Below, one piece after another: positions 14,690 to 25,200 of a stretch of 64,000 nucleotides of DNA. The DNA lies in contig CM043959.1 in assembly GCA_014529385.2 (NCBI GenBank), positions 13,759,309 to 13,823,308 of the forward strand. Direction: 5' to 3'. The translations under genes were made by a program, and so were the position numbers. Within the stretch, counting starts at the first letter, position 1; each line of letters opens with the position of its first letter. The notes under the pieces were generated by a model that was not told the DNA's origin, did not search any database, and was given only the letters and a program-made list of their open reading frames with translations. The stretch is from Adiantum capillus-veneris. Its lineage: Eukaryota > Streptophyta > Polypodiopsida > Polypodiales > Pteridaceae.

Positions 14690-14847
14690 GAGATGTCATG
14701 TCTCTTTCTACCTTAGTAATCTCTCTTTTCCGTAAGTGCCTTGGTCATGTATATGGCATTGCAGGTGTTCTAGATCAGAGTCAAGGTATCCACCAAATCA
14801 TGAGCCAATTCTCTTCTTCATTGCATCTTCCAATGCCACCCTTGACA

Positions 14848-14860
14848 TGATATTAGAGCC
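14848..14860 (+). other. Primer binding site, degenerate tRNA-iMet type
   Basis: TGATATTAGAGCC directly after the LTR end. It differs from TGGTATCAGAGCC by two transitions, consistent with decay. Confidence 0.75.
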
Positions 14861-17660
14861 ATAGGTGACAAGACCACCTTGGATGCTCCAATTTGGTTGA
14901 TCGATGCCGTTTTGGAACTGATTGAGAGAAAGAAACTTGTTGTTTTGCTTGTTTTTTCTCTAGTGTAGGGCTGAATTAGGTATGCCGAGGCTATGGATCC
15001 TCGCCTACAACCTCCACATCTCTACCCTTGTTTACCTCAACCTCTCTTCATCAAGGGGAACCCAATGGATTTTTCATGATGTGTAGCAGTGCTGGATTGG
15101 TTTGTTTTTTCTAGATGGAGTCTTATCTTTTACCTTCCCGCAAGGGAAGCAAGCATGCAATTGTTGGATCCAAAGGGGGAGCTGTTCGTTTTGACCTTCT
15201 TCTTTAGAGAGAAGTGTTTGGAACGTAGTAGAATCTTCTTCAACACTTTTGGAGCAGGTTTTTATGATTGTGTTCTCTTTTTGAGGAGATGGATTGATAG
15301 ATTTGCTATGCCTTTTGCAAATGCACGTTTTTCTAGAAATTGTCTATGGAGCTACCTATCCAATGTGTAGCAGGTTGATGATTTGATTGCACTTTTGTAC
15401 TAGATTGTGGATAATGCATGACAGAGGGGGATCTTTTAACTTCTAGAAGCAAAGGATGTTTGATCATTTTTATTTTTTTTTCCATCTAAGTATGGAAGTT
15501 CTAGTTACAGCTTCAGTTGACCCTTGTTCATCTAGTATACACCATTCAAATGCATTTTTTAGTGCATGTGTTGGAGGTAGCTTTGGCAAGAAGAGGATAC
15601 TTTTATCTCTAGAACCACTTCTTGTTTGATCATTCAAACCTCTATCAATGAGGTGTAGATGTGGATCATGCGGTACCAGATACTTAGCCAACAACAATTC
15701 AAGGATGTTTTGTGGGAGTGTGGACTAATCCTATCTCCATGTTCTCTCTTCATCGATGGTAGTGTGGACGTACAAATTTGGCCATTTCTATGGGAGTGTG
15801 GACTACTCCTATTTCCATGTTCTCTCTTCACCCAATGGTAGTGTGGACCTGCAGATTTGGCCATTTCTTTGCCCTTTGGTAAGCTTGTTAGTACCATTTG
15901 TGGGATATGTTTTCTATTTCATATGGGTGATAGAAAATTTGTTGAGATCCTTTTGGATGAAAGGTTTTCACGCAGTGCCGGTAGTTGGTGCGGACATCTC
16001 ATTCCTACTCTCATAGTCCTCAACATTTGGATGCTTCTCTTGTGTTTCCCTTTGGAGTGCTCCAACCTTAGGGCAACCCATTCCAAACTTCCAGAGGATG
16101 TTGCAGTTTCCCTAGGTGATTCCTTTACTCTTGCCTTGAGTAATGGTGTCATGTTGTGATATTGATTACACAGTTTAGTGGTGGGTATATTCTTCTTAGT
16201 ACAACCAGAAAGGATGGTTTTGGTGAATATTGCAAGGAAACAAGTTACAACAATGGGAGTATATGTACTCTTCCAACCAAGTCTCTATGGTGTTTGGCAA
16301 TTTGTATTGGATTGTACCTATAGGGTTGATCTTGGCAGGTTTAGAGGAGGAAGGGACATATGGTTTGATCTCAGAGAGTTTGCTTGAGTAGCTAGGTTTT
16401 GTTGGGCCCCGATGGTTCCTTTGGCAAACATGATCATTAGGTGATGACTTTCAGGTCTTTCTATTCTTAGTTGTCCGTGTTTATAGATGGCATGATTCTC
16501 TTTAAGCCTCAAGTTCTATAAGATTTAAGTTTTTCTATTCAATAACACAAGAAGAAGTTTTACTCCACATTGTCTTAGAATTATTTCTAGTGGTACTAAA
16601 TCTATTTTCCCAAGATTGAGCAAGAAGGGGGCTTTTATCCTAAGGGGAGCTCTTCGCTTTAGCTCTTCAGCTTTCAATGACATTGTATGCTCTATTCCAC
16701 CATGGAGTTGAGTCAATTGTTTTACCATAGAGCATACTTTTGAGGATACTTCTCTTTCTATTATCTTCAGTCAACTATCAATGCTACATTTAGCTGAGTG
16801 CCATGCATGGTATCTTCTAGTCCTTAGTTTCCTTTCTTGTTTCTTGTGGCTTTGGATTATGTGCTTTAGCCCATCGTGTAGTAAGTATCTTGGTGGATAT
16901 TCTTTTTTATCCACATTGATGTTTGCTTTGTCTTCTAGATTGATCCCTACAGACTCAACCATTCATAACACACCTACTTCTCTTATCCTTAGACTAGCAT
17001 GTTGTTTCATATAGGTGGACAGTGGTTCTTCTCAAACTAGGAACCATTTACCACAATTAGCCATGGCATTCTTTATAGTGGAGAGATGTTCTTCTTGATT
17101 CTCCCATATTTGGATCTAAGTTCCATAGGTATATTTTATTTTTTGATTCACCTACCTTGGGTGGTCTGGTTACAAGTAGAGATTTATGACAATTATCCAT
17201 GGTTTGGGTGTTCTCTCTTCAAAGGGAGATGTGGCGAGCTTGGGTGTTCCTTTTTAGACCTGTTCCTTCAATTTTGGTGGTTCCATGAGCAACAAACAAG
17301 ATTGATAGCCTATTTGGTGGCTTTGTATATATAGCACATTGTTCTTCTCTTGTAGAGCTTGGATGCAAGATCTCTAAATCTTGCCGTATTAGCTCCAACC
17401 TCATTACCGATGTGTTGTTCCTTTCTGTTGGCTCCCAATTTGCTCTAAAAGTGGGGATGTGTTCCTTACAAATGAAGATCAATAGCAATTTTCATTGTCA
17501 GTTTCCATGAACTTCCTTTAGATACAATTTGTAGTTCATCATTCTATATGGTGGTTGGTGTAGTTCATTGGTTCTTTGTCATCATGCAATTGATTTCTCA
17601 ATAGCTTAGGTCATCCCATTCTCCAGTCGTAGCTTGGAGATTTTGGCATGTTTGAGCAAG
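14861..17660 (+). mobile_element. Internal remnant 2 of family L retroelement (5' part)
   Basis: Starts at the PBS. A short ORF begins at about 14993 (MDPRLQPPHLYP), then 15089-15370 stays open (LDWFVFSRW, FNTFGAGFYDCV). Its position fits Gag but no family motif is clear. A 78-bp tandem duplication lies at 15713-15868. From about 16820 it aligns with internal remnant 1. All frames are broken. At about 17660 the alignment is interrupted by a different retroelement remnant and resumes at 19562. Confidence 0.55.
15713..15868 (+). repeat. 78-bp tandem duplication
   Basis: Two units of 78 bp (26 codons) beginning TGGGAGTGTGGACTA; the encoded segment WECGLILSPCSLF repeats in frame with WECGLLLFPCSLF. 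Confidence 0.9.
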
Positions 17661-18239
17661 CCTTTGAGCTCTTGGACCACTACTCTTTGATCATTAGCAT
17701 CCTACTTAGTAATTTTCACTTAGGACCGTTAATCAAGCCTCCTCTTGCATTAATAAAGCCCAATATTGAGCCAAGTTGGGTGCATTGAAATCGTGCCATT
17801 TATTCATCGTCTTGCAAAAATCTTGTTGTTGGAAGAAGCTTGTAATGAGGGCTTTTTAATGAGCTCCTAAGCTTCACATTTGGACCTCATTTGATGCCTC
17901 CACCATTTTCATCAACGCGAGTATTCTTTGCCTCTAATTTACAATTTGTATAGAGCTTAAGATCTTAGAAATTATTTTTAGAAAGAGGACACTCCAAAAT
18001 GTTGGGTCAACTCACCCAAAATAGCATCATTTGGGATGTCTCAAGTTCAAATCAACAAAGCTATTTTGGCAAAGAAATAGTGAAAAAACATGAAACAACA
18101 ACCTAGTTTTTCCTATAGTCCACCCGGGTCTATGTACTACGGAAGGGCACTAACTAGAATATCTGTAGAATTATTTTTTTTATTGACCAAAGTGGCTCTG
18201 ATCGACTACAATAAGAATTACCCCAAGTGTGTGACGGTC

Positions 18240-18925
18240 ACTTGGGGTAATTCTCGTTGTAGTTGATGACAACTTTGTGCACTAATTGGATGAAGCTACC
18301 ACTGCACTCATCAATGCTTGAATGTATGTTTGTTATTAAAGAAAAACACTCTAAAATTTCACTCAAAATGCAATTATATGGTTTAATGATAAAGAAGGAG
18401 AGGATCTCTCTAAACCCATCAATTGTCAAAAGAGCATTTGCACTCAATTGATCTATTTGGTAGATGAAGAGGACAAGATAGCGGTTCTCTCAAAAGCACT
18501 CATCAAAGAGTTCAATCAAATAGTGACCATCCTCAAAGAAAAAGAACCAGTATCAACTTTTGAAAGCATCATCAACTCACTTCAAGAAGAGTCCAAAAAA
18601 TGACAAAAGCACTAAAGGAGCCTTTAATGGAGCATATGCAGTCAATAGTAGCAAAATTAAGTGATGCCAACATTGTGAAAGAAACATTATTTGTCAAAGG
18701 ATTGCTACAAGATCAACCCATGCAATGTATGTGGAAAGAACACACATTCACCAAATTTTTGTTTCTACAAAGACAAAGAAGCTGGCACAAGCAATAGAAG
18801 CAACTTCAAAGATGGAGATCAAGGTAAAAACTCTAACAAAAAAGGCAAAATTAATATGGCACTTGAAGACTCTGACGACAAAGATGGTGAGGTCAATACT
18901 TACTACATCAAAGACATACTGTGAA
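18240..18925 (+). pseudogene. Copia Gag fragment (UBN2-like with CCHC knuckle)
   Basis: A frame reads VDEEDKIAVLSKALIKEFN, KEKEPVSTFESIINSLQEE and the zinc knuckle CNVCGKNTHSPNFC (CX2CX4HX4C), then a Lys/Asp-rich tail. This is the order of the second half of a plant copia Gag: helical UBN2 region, basic linker, knuckle. At least one frameshift separates the helical part (to about 18690) from the knuckle part (18691-18924). There is no protease sequence after it. Confidence 0.75.
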
Positions 18926-19063
18926 GCACCAACTTTTGTAGCCAAAACCTTGATGGAATCAAGGGAGACATTTTTCATCTATTCATATTGTTAAATTCTT
19001 TACGATAAACATATGATTCCTACACCCTACTGTTAAATATTCTAGGGGAGGATACTTTGTATT

Positions 19064-19561
19064 TGTTGAGTTTTTTTGTTTTCGGAGTCAGGCAGGGCAA
19101 GCCTGGCAGCTCCCCTTATCCACCGTAAGGGGACAAGAAGAACGACCAGGACTATGCCTCGAGAAACCAAAGGCAGCTTACATACGACACACACGAGGAG
19201 GTTTGTTAGAGTGTGTGACATATTTGTGCACCTTTGTATATGGAGCCTTTCCCTAGCCACTTAGGCATGTCTAGCCTTCCCAAATGATTCCATTCAAATG
19301 TACATGTCCTAGGGATGCTTCAACACATTCCCCGCTTGCATAAGAAGCGAAGAGGTTGCATATGAGTCCTCCACTTGATTCTCTCCAATTGGATTGATCC
19401 TTGAGCTCTCTCATACCTGATCCATGGTGTAAGAAAAAAACTCTAGCCTATGCCTATATAAGAGGCACTTTTTTAGTCATTTTCAACTTCAATAAATCAA
19501 GCTCTACTATGTCATTTTCTATCCATGAATGGTTGATTTGAGTTTTTGCTATAACCCTACA
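19064..19561 (+). repeat. Probable 3' LTR of nested copia remnant
   Basis: TGTTGAG... to ...ACCCTACA, about 500 bp, after a purine tract at 19043-19052. It has a TATA box (CTATATAAGAGG at 19454) and an AATAAA at about 19492, as in an LTR promoter/terminator. There is no second copy in the window, so the 5' edge may be off by some bases. Confidence 0.55.
19454..19465 (+). promoter_or_regulatory. LTR TATA box
   Basis: CTATATAAGAGG, followed about 35 bp downstream by an AATAAA. Confidence 0.5.
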
Positions 19562-19772
19562 GGTTGACAAACTCAGTTGAGATTCTTGCTAGACAGCATT
19601 GTACTTCTCGAACCTCTTTCGGGGGTAGTGCTTGGATGGTACTATGGCCATATATTGTTCAACCTCAAATTTTTATAGCATATATCCTCATCCACAAAAC
19701 CCTCTCTTTATAGTTGCACATTGCTCACTCCAGCTTCTTTGTCCATTTTCCTTTCCAAGAGTTGAGAGGGAG

Positions 19773-20548
19773 TGTTAGAGTTATGCTATCTCTCTAGATT
19801 CTTCTAGTCAGTCCTAGTGTATCCTAGGTATAGGTGTTAGGAAGTGAGGCAATTTTCTCATGTCGGGACATTCAACCATGCTAAGCTCAGGGTTTTGGCT
19901 TGGTTCCATGGCCATGTAGGCTCCTCTTGCCTCAGGGTATTTTTTCCCCTTGCAGGCCATTGCCTTCCTAGAGCCCTAAGGGCCCATATCCCCATTTTTT
20001 TATGCTCTTTCCCATCTATGGGATCCTTCCTCATTTGTGGAGCTAGAGATTTGGGTTGGGACTCTTGTTATTTCCTTGTATAGTGAGCAAGGAAGGTCAC
20101 CTCCTATGCAATGGAGTACATCCCAAAGGGAGACACCCTCCCTTGGGTGACCTAGGGGGTTTGCAGAGATCATCCCTCGAGATCATTTTCTCAGTAGTTG
20201 AATAGCCCTAGCATTATTGCTCGCTAGCCCCTAGTGTTTTTGGTACGTAGCCATGGCATGGTTTGCTATAGATGGTGGACATTATGTGCATGTGAGCAGA
20301 TTAGTCCCAATGGTTTTCATCGGTAGCAGTGGCATTTCTTGGATATAATTTCCACGATGAAGTGCATGATCTTGGTAGACTTACATATGCATTGTGATCA
20401 TGCAGTGGTAGAATTTATCATCCAAGATCCAAATCTAGATCTAGATCAAGCTAAAAGGAGTTGCACCAAATCTATGTACTCAGAGAATGCTGGAGGTAAT
20501 GCCCATGTTGAGGCCGTGCCAATGGCCTCATGTGCAGGAGGAGAATAA
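19773..20548 (+). repeat. LTR family L, copy 3 (3' end missing)
   Basis: TGTTAGAGTTATGCTATCTCTCTAG after GAGAGGGAG. It stays similar to copy 2 through the block around 20440-20530 (CCAAGATC...AGATCTAG, then GGAGGTAATGCCCATGTTGAGGCC). Similarity ends before the (TC)n of copy 2. Confidence 0.75.
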
Positions 20549-20689
20549 GTTATGTTTTGTGAAGGGTTTTAAACACTACTCTTGTAAACAAATTACATGG
20601 GAGTAAGACTACCCTATGCATGTAAGCATTGAAACACCAAGTCAAGTACTCACACAAGTTTGTCAAAACGAGTAGACATTGCCTTCATA

Positions 20690-21130
20690 GCCAAGAATTC
20701 ATAGCTAATACCCTTCTTATTTTTATTTATCATGGATTTCAACATAATTTTGCTACATCCAAGTGTAGCTAGGAAAGCTTCCACACAAGAAACATGAAAA
20801 CCATATACTATCTAATGTGAAAGGATGTTTGGGAGATCTTTGAAGGTGCAGAATCAAATAGCAAGGTCAATCCTCCAAATTGGAAGAATAAAAATGAGTG
20901 GTTGCTGCCCTCCTAGCCAAGAACACAAGAGCTATTTATCATGGATTTCAACATGATTCATGTTACACCCAAGTTTAGTTGGAAAAGCTTCCACACCAGG
21001 AAGATAAAAACCATTTGACATCTGATGCAAAAGGACCTTTGGGAGCTCTTCGAAGATGGTGAAGCAAGTAACATGGCCAATACTCCAGAATGGAAGAGGC
21101 AAAACAACAAAGCACTCTGCATAATCACTA
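20690..21130 (+). pseudogene. Copia Gag N-terminal fragment, tandemly duplicated
   Basis: Two units about 210 bp apart begin ATGGATTTCAACAT. In each, one frame gives the conserved N-terminal Gag segment: KDVWEIFEGAES in copy 1 and KDLWELFEDGEASN...EWKRQNNKAL in copy 2. These match the K-x-L-W-x-x-[VI]-E-x-G and W-x-x-x-[DN]-x-x-A pattern of copia (UBN2) Gags. Both carry stops. The second is cut by the LTR beginning at 21140. Confidence 0.65.
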
Positions 21131-21139
21131 GTTGTTTAT

Positions 21140-21452
21140 TGTTAGAGTGAGAGCCTAGATTTCTCTTGTGGGACATATCCCCATATCCATGAGGAAACTT
21201 CCTAGTTCTTTCCATATGAAGAATCTTCTTACACACTTTCCACACACAAGGAAACTTTCTATGAACTTTCTTTAACCTCCCCAACTCACCTCCTTGAAGC
21301 TCTACTTAAGATCCTTCTATTTCATTGTTGTATGCATTTCTCTATTGATTAAGCATCTCTATTCTCATTATTCTATTATGCAATTGATTATTGCTACTAA
21401 GTGATTACTTACAATGAATGGTACCCTAATTGACCCTCCTTAGATCACTACA
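21140..21452 (+). repeat. 5' LTR of small copia-like element
   Basis: TGTTAGAGTGAG...CACTACA, 313 bp. It is followed by TAGTATCAAAGC. Confidence 0.7.
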
Positions 21453-21454
21453 AC

Positions 21455-21466
21455 TAGTATCAAAGC
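21455..21466 (+). other. Degenerate tRNA-iMet PBS
   Basis: TAGTATCAAAGC versus TGGTATCAGAGC: two G-to-A changes. Confidence 0.65.
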
Positions 21467-22859
21467 TAGGACTAGGAGAAGGGATAAATACCATTCACAA
21501 AAAACATAATTAGATCTTTTTAAGATTAGAACTGATCTCTTTACAAAATGATCTAGCCAATATATCTGCATTTTAGAAGCAATTGTCCTGCTTTTTTTAT
21601 TTCGATAATCTCCTACATCTAGAATCCTTATCATATGTATCTTCAAAGAAAATAAAAATAAAAATAAAAGGCCTTTGAAAGCTATCAAAGTCTTAACTGC
21701 CTTGCAAAGAAGATATTCTTTTGGAAACAAAATGTGGAACTCCTATTGAAGCAAGCTCATCACCGACTGTGGTAGTAGGGTATTGAGAATCACTTGGAGT
21801 AGCATGTGATCAAGTGTTACCATGCCAAAACTCTGAAAATTCCCTTCCATTTTATGCTTGGTAACTCTACTTCACTTCTTTGGATTAATTGTTGTAGCCT
21901 ACGAACTAATTTAGCTTGTTGTTTACCTCCTCTTCCATGCTCAACCAATTTTCTTGCTACCTCAAGCCCTACAACAATGATTGCTAGCAGCTCATGCTAT
22001 GCCCAAGCACTTAGAGTTGGCCATTAACTTTTTCTGATTGTTCATCATTACAACACCATCTATTGTGTTTAAGCTCGCCTTCAAACCACTTAGAATCCCT
22101 TCCATCTAGCATATATTCATGCTTATCAAATAGCATTCTCTACCTCATCATCTGCATTTTATAGCCTACATTGTCCTTCAATATACAACCTCTACCATGC
22201 TCTATGATATGTATGTAGGTTGAAGTTTCTCTATGATTCGCTTGTAGATTGGATTTTTTGCCAATCTCTCCATTGAAAGTACTCGTGTAGCAGTCATTCT
22301 TGGCACAAGTTTGGAGTTTGACTTTCCACTCTTTATTAGCCCATCGGCATCAAAGAAGATCTTTACTCCAAGATTAAAAGAAGACAAAGAGAAATACAGA
22401 GGACATAAAGATCATCATGGAAAGAACAAAAACAACACAAAAGAAGGAAAACATTAGTTACAAATATGATCATTGAGGCAAGGGCATCATCATCAATGTA
22501 ATAACAAAAGGAATGTGTTGTACTCTATGTGTTTGCTCACTAGTAACTTTCATAAAGCCTAAAATTATCATTTTCTCTATTGCTCTTGATGTAAGGCTAA
22601 TAGAAAGTACAACTACATAATAAAGTGGTAAGAGCTATCCTTGAAGTTGATTTTAAACCTGCTACAATAGGATTTACTAGTAAATCTAGAGTGATGTATT
22701 TTATTGAATAATGGTGCTGAAAAAAATTGACATCCACCATGTTGAATTGTGTGAACCTCTCAATTGTATCAAGGTAACTTCCTCGGAACAAGGGTAGAAA
22801 TTCACAAGAAGAATTTCTTAGTTTAAGGGGAGGCAATCATAGCCTCTCAAGGAGAGGGT

Positions 22860-23110
22860 TATTGGAGTGAGATCTTAGATTGCTCCTATGCAACATATCC
22901 CCATAGCCATGAGGAACCTTCCTAGTTCTTTTCATATGAAGAATCTTCTTACCCACTTTCCACATCAAAAAACTTTCTATGAACTTTCATAAACCATCTC
23001 AACTCACCTCCCTTGAAGCTCTATTTAAGAGCCATCTATTTTGTTGTTGCATGCATTTTTCTGGTAACTAAGCATCTCTATTCTCATTATTCTCTTGTAC
23101 ATGTAATTAT
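22860..23110 (+). repeat. 3' LTR of small copia-like element, truncated
   Basis: TATTGGAGTGAGATCTTAGAT follows AAGGAGAGGG. It aligns with the 5' LTR until about 23110 and lacks the last 60 or so bases. Confidence 0.65.
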
Positions 23111-23423
23111 TGTTAATTAAACTCAAAGGATAGGTTTGGATATCTCATGTATATGCATGTACTACTTCTTATTCTTTTAGGTCAAAACTTGCTTTATGTG
23201 AAAGAAGAGTGATGTGAGATTGGGACACATGGTTAAAAAAATTTAAATTGATGATTTAAAATTAGGTTTATTTTCTATTCATACTCTTTTGAATGCATAA
23301 AAATTCCATCTTTAAGGGCCATATGTGTGGTTTAATTGTCATTAACAAGTACAATTAAAGTTTGAAGTGCAGAAGTTGGTTTCGATTTATGAATATGGTT
23401 TACGATCAAGGGATGAAGTTCCC

Positions 23424-23453
23424 TTATGGTTATGGTTATGGTTATGGTTATGG
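23424..23453 (+). repeat. (TTATGG)5 minisatellite
   Basis: Five perfect copies of TTATGG. It is unlike the plant telomere repeat TTTAGGG. Confidence 0.95.
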
Positions 23454-23595
23454 TTTTTGGTTGTCATAGTTGGCATAGCTTTTGAAATTCTTTTCATTAT
23501 GGTTGTGGTGCCAAAATGCTACCAAAATTTGTGCAACCATGTTATATCCTAAAGTGGTTTGCATGAAAGTTGTACATCACCCAGAGTAGGGTGGA

Positions 23596-24015
23596 GTGTT
23601 CACCCATGTGTTCACCTATCTAATGAGAACTGGTATAGTGGTTTATGGTTTGAGATTTTATTTTAAAGTCGTTTTGATTAATTATGTCAAACATGTAAGG
23701 GTAGAGACACTGTACAGCATGATTTCCTTAGAAAGGGTACAGACATTTTATTTTAAAGTGGTTTTGATTAATTATGTCAAACATGTAAGGGTAGAGACAT
23801 TGTACAACATGATTTCCTTAGAAAGGATAGAGACATTGTACAACCCAATTTCCTCAAAAATGATTGTTTGTGCATATGCAAGATGCTATGATATGTTTGG
23901 ACTCATGTGTCATGTTTCTCATGACAACTTCGACACAAGATTGCACACCTACCTTGCATACTCCAAAATGAAATGGTCAATGAATTGCAGCCATGTTGGA
24001 TTGGATGTTAAATAG
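23596..24015 (+). CDS. Hypothetical ORF with in-frame 30-residue duplication
   Basis: 139 codons, the longest plus-strand ORF in this segment; function unknown. A 90-bp unit is tandemly duplicated in frame (starts 23656 and 23746; FYFKVVLINYVKHVRVETLY in both), with a further partial copy ending near 23850. The duplication keeps the frame only because 90 is a multiple of three. There is no known motif, no purine tract or LTR alongside, and the ORF could be chance. Confidence 0.2.
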   Translation: MFTHVFTYLMRTGIVVYGLRFYFKVVLINYVKHVRVETLYSMISLERVQTFYFKVVLINYVKHVRVETLYNMISLERIETLYNPISSKMIVCAYARCYDMFGLMCHVSHDNFDTRLHTYLAYSKMKWSMNCSHVGLDVK

Positions 24016-24164
24016 ATATTCTTTTTTTGTTAGGCTCATCTTCATGGCTAGTACATTGGGGGTTGAACTAGCCTACATGGCTAGCATTTTGCGGATCTTA
24101 CCTTGGCTTAGATTAAATACCTATTGTGACACCAACCAGATGTGGTATCTAAACTAGAATGGTT

Positions 24165-24345
24165 AGTATTGATATCCTATCACCTGATGATATTTGGAAT
24201 TCTTTTAGAGAACCGGTTCATGGAGAAAGATGAAGCGGCTTCATTCGCATCATGGTATGGGATGGAGGCAAAAGGAAATTCTCTCTATCCATAGTAGGAG
24301 TTGCAAATAGGTGGGACCGATTGATCTCACATAGGTTCCAATACT
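24165..24345. mobile_element. MITE-like element, copy 1 (left end deleted)
   Basis: Nearly identical to 24752-24950 over the inner 165 bp (CCTGATGATATTTGG... to ...TTGATCTCACATAGGTTCCAATACT). The left terminal repeat is shortened by loss of about 17 bases. Confidence 0.7.
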
Positions 24346-24471
24346 CTTACAAGTCATTTTGGTATTAGGATTATGATATACTTATATTTAATAGCATAAA
24401 TTCATGGTTTGCTTATTTCATTTAGTTGGGATATTGAAATATTCTCTTTTTTATTCTCTTGTGTCATCTAT

Positions 24472-24472
<1 letters not shown>

Positions 24473-24521
<49 letters not shown>
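24473..24521. repeat. (CT)n microsatellite
   Basis: About 49 bp of CT lying between the two MITE-like copies. Confidence 0.98.
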
Positions 24522-24523
<2 letters not shown>

Positions 24524-24751
24524 TCCTGCCCATAGATACACTATACATATATTCACCCTCCACTTCATCATTCACTGAGTATGCTTTCACTCATACACAT
24601 TCAAGGTTAGCACTAACCACTAGGTACCTTTGGGTGCAATCTCAAACAGGTCAAGCACAAGCATTTATTCCCCTATGGTATGGCTTTTTGGGCTTTGATA
24701 TATTTTAAGATTGTTATTGATGAAAATGCGTAACTTATATAATTCTTGTAT

Positions 24752-24950
24752 AAGTATTAGAGCCTATGTGAGATCAGTCGGTCCCACCTGATGATATTTG
24801 GAATTCTTTTAGAGAACCGGTTCATGGGGAAAGATGAAGCGGCTTCATTCGCATCATGGTATGGGATGGAGGCAAAAGGAAATTCTCTCTATCCATAGTA
24901 GGAGTTGCAAATAGGTGGGACCGACTGATCTCACATAGGTTCCAATACTT
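24752..24950. mobile_element. MITE-like element, copy 2 (199 bp)
   Basis: Terminal inverted repeats of about 37 bp: AAGTATTAGAGCCTATGTGA on the left and TCACATAGGTTCCAATACTT on the right, with GATCAGTCGGTCCCACC against GGTGGGACCGACTGATC inside. No ORF. I cannot define a clear target duplication, so the superfamily is open. Confidence 0.75.
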
Positions 24951-25112
24951 CTCTAATGTGGTTGAGTTTTGAAAAATGTGTATGATTACTTCAAAATAAA
25001 CGTTGGAATGCTTCAAATTTGCTAAATTTTTCAAGAAATTTGAAGTACTTACGGCTTTCGTAGGGAAAGAAAGACTATAGAATAATTATAGACCTAAGTG
25101 TTGTGTGAGAGG

Positions 25113-25200
25113 TCTAAAGATTTTCCAGTGCTAAGGATAGATTGGATATCCAGAGATCTAAAGATTTTCCAGTGCTGAGGATAGATAGGATATCCAAAGA
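25113..25200 (+). repeat. 44-bp tandem duplication
   Basis: TCTAAAGATTTTCCAGTGCT begins at 25113 and again at 25157, with few differences between units. Confidence 0.9.

Larger units (their letters stand above)
13643..14847 (+). repeat. LTR family L, copy 2 (complete, about 1.2 kb)
   Basis: TGTTAGAG... to ...CTTGACA, with a polypurine tract on its left and a PBS on its right, so it is a complete LTR flanked by internal sequence on both sides. It carries a G21 run (13992-14012) and a (CT)39 array (14609-14687) absent from the truncated copies. Confidence 0.75.
17661..19561 (+). mobile_element. Nested copia remnant (gag fragment plus 3' LTR)
   Basis: Interrupts the family L internal region. 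It contains a copia Gag fragment, a purine tract (AGGGGAGGA near 19044) and an LTR-like end. Its 5' LTR and all of pol are missing, so it entered as, or decayed to, a deletion derivative. The right junction (19561/19562) is supported by resumption of family L similarity; the left junction near 17660 is approximate. Confidence 0.6.
21140..23110 (+). mobile_element. Small copia-like element, decayed
   Basis: Two similar LTRs (21140-21452 and about 22860-23110) flank 1.4 kb. Shared phrases include CATATCCCCATA, TTCATATGAAGAATCTTCTTAC-type text, CTTTCTATGAACTTTC and AAGCATCTCTATTCTCATTA. A degenerate iMet PBS (21455) and a purine tract (about 22849) are in place. I recognise no pol domain inside, so it is a deletion derivative or non-autonomous element. 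Confidence 0.7.

Noticed and set aside
22202-22387. Minus-strand ORF with KSGKSNSKLVPRMTATRVLS
   Set aside because: No family motif; it lies within the internal region of a plus-strand copia-like element.
23424-23453. TTATGG repeats as a telomere variant
   Set aside because: Five copies of a hexamer that differs from the plant heptamer; best explained as a minisatellite.
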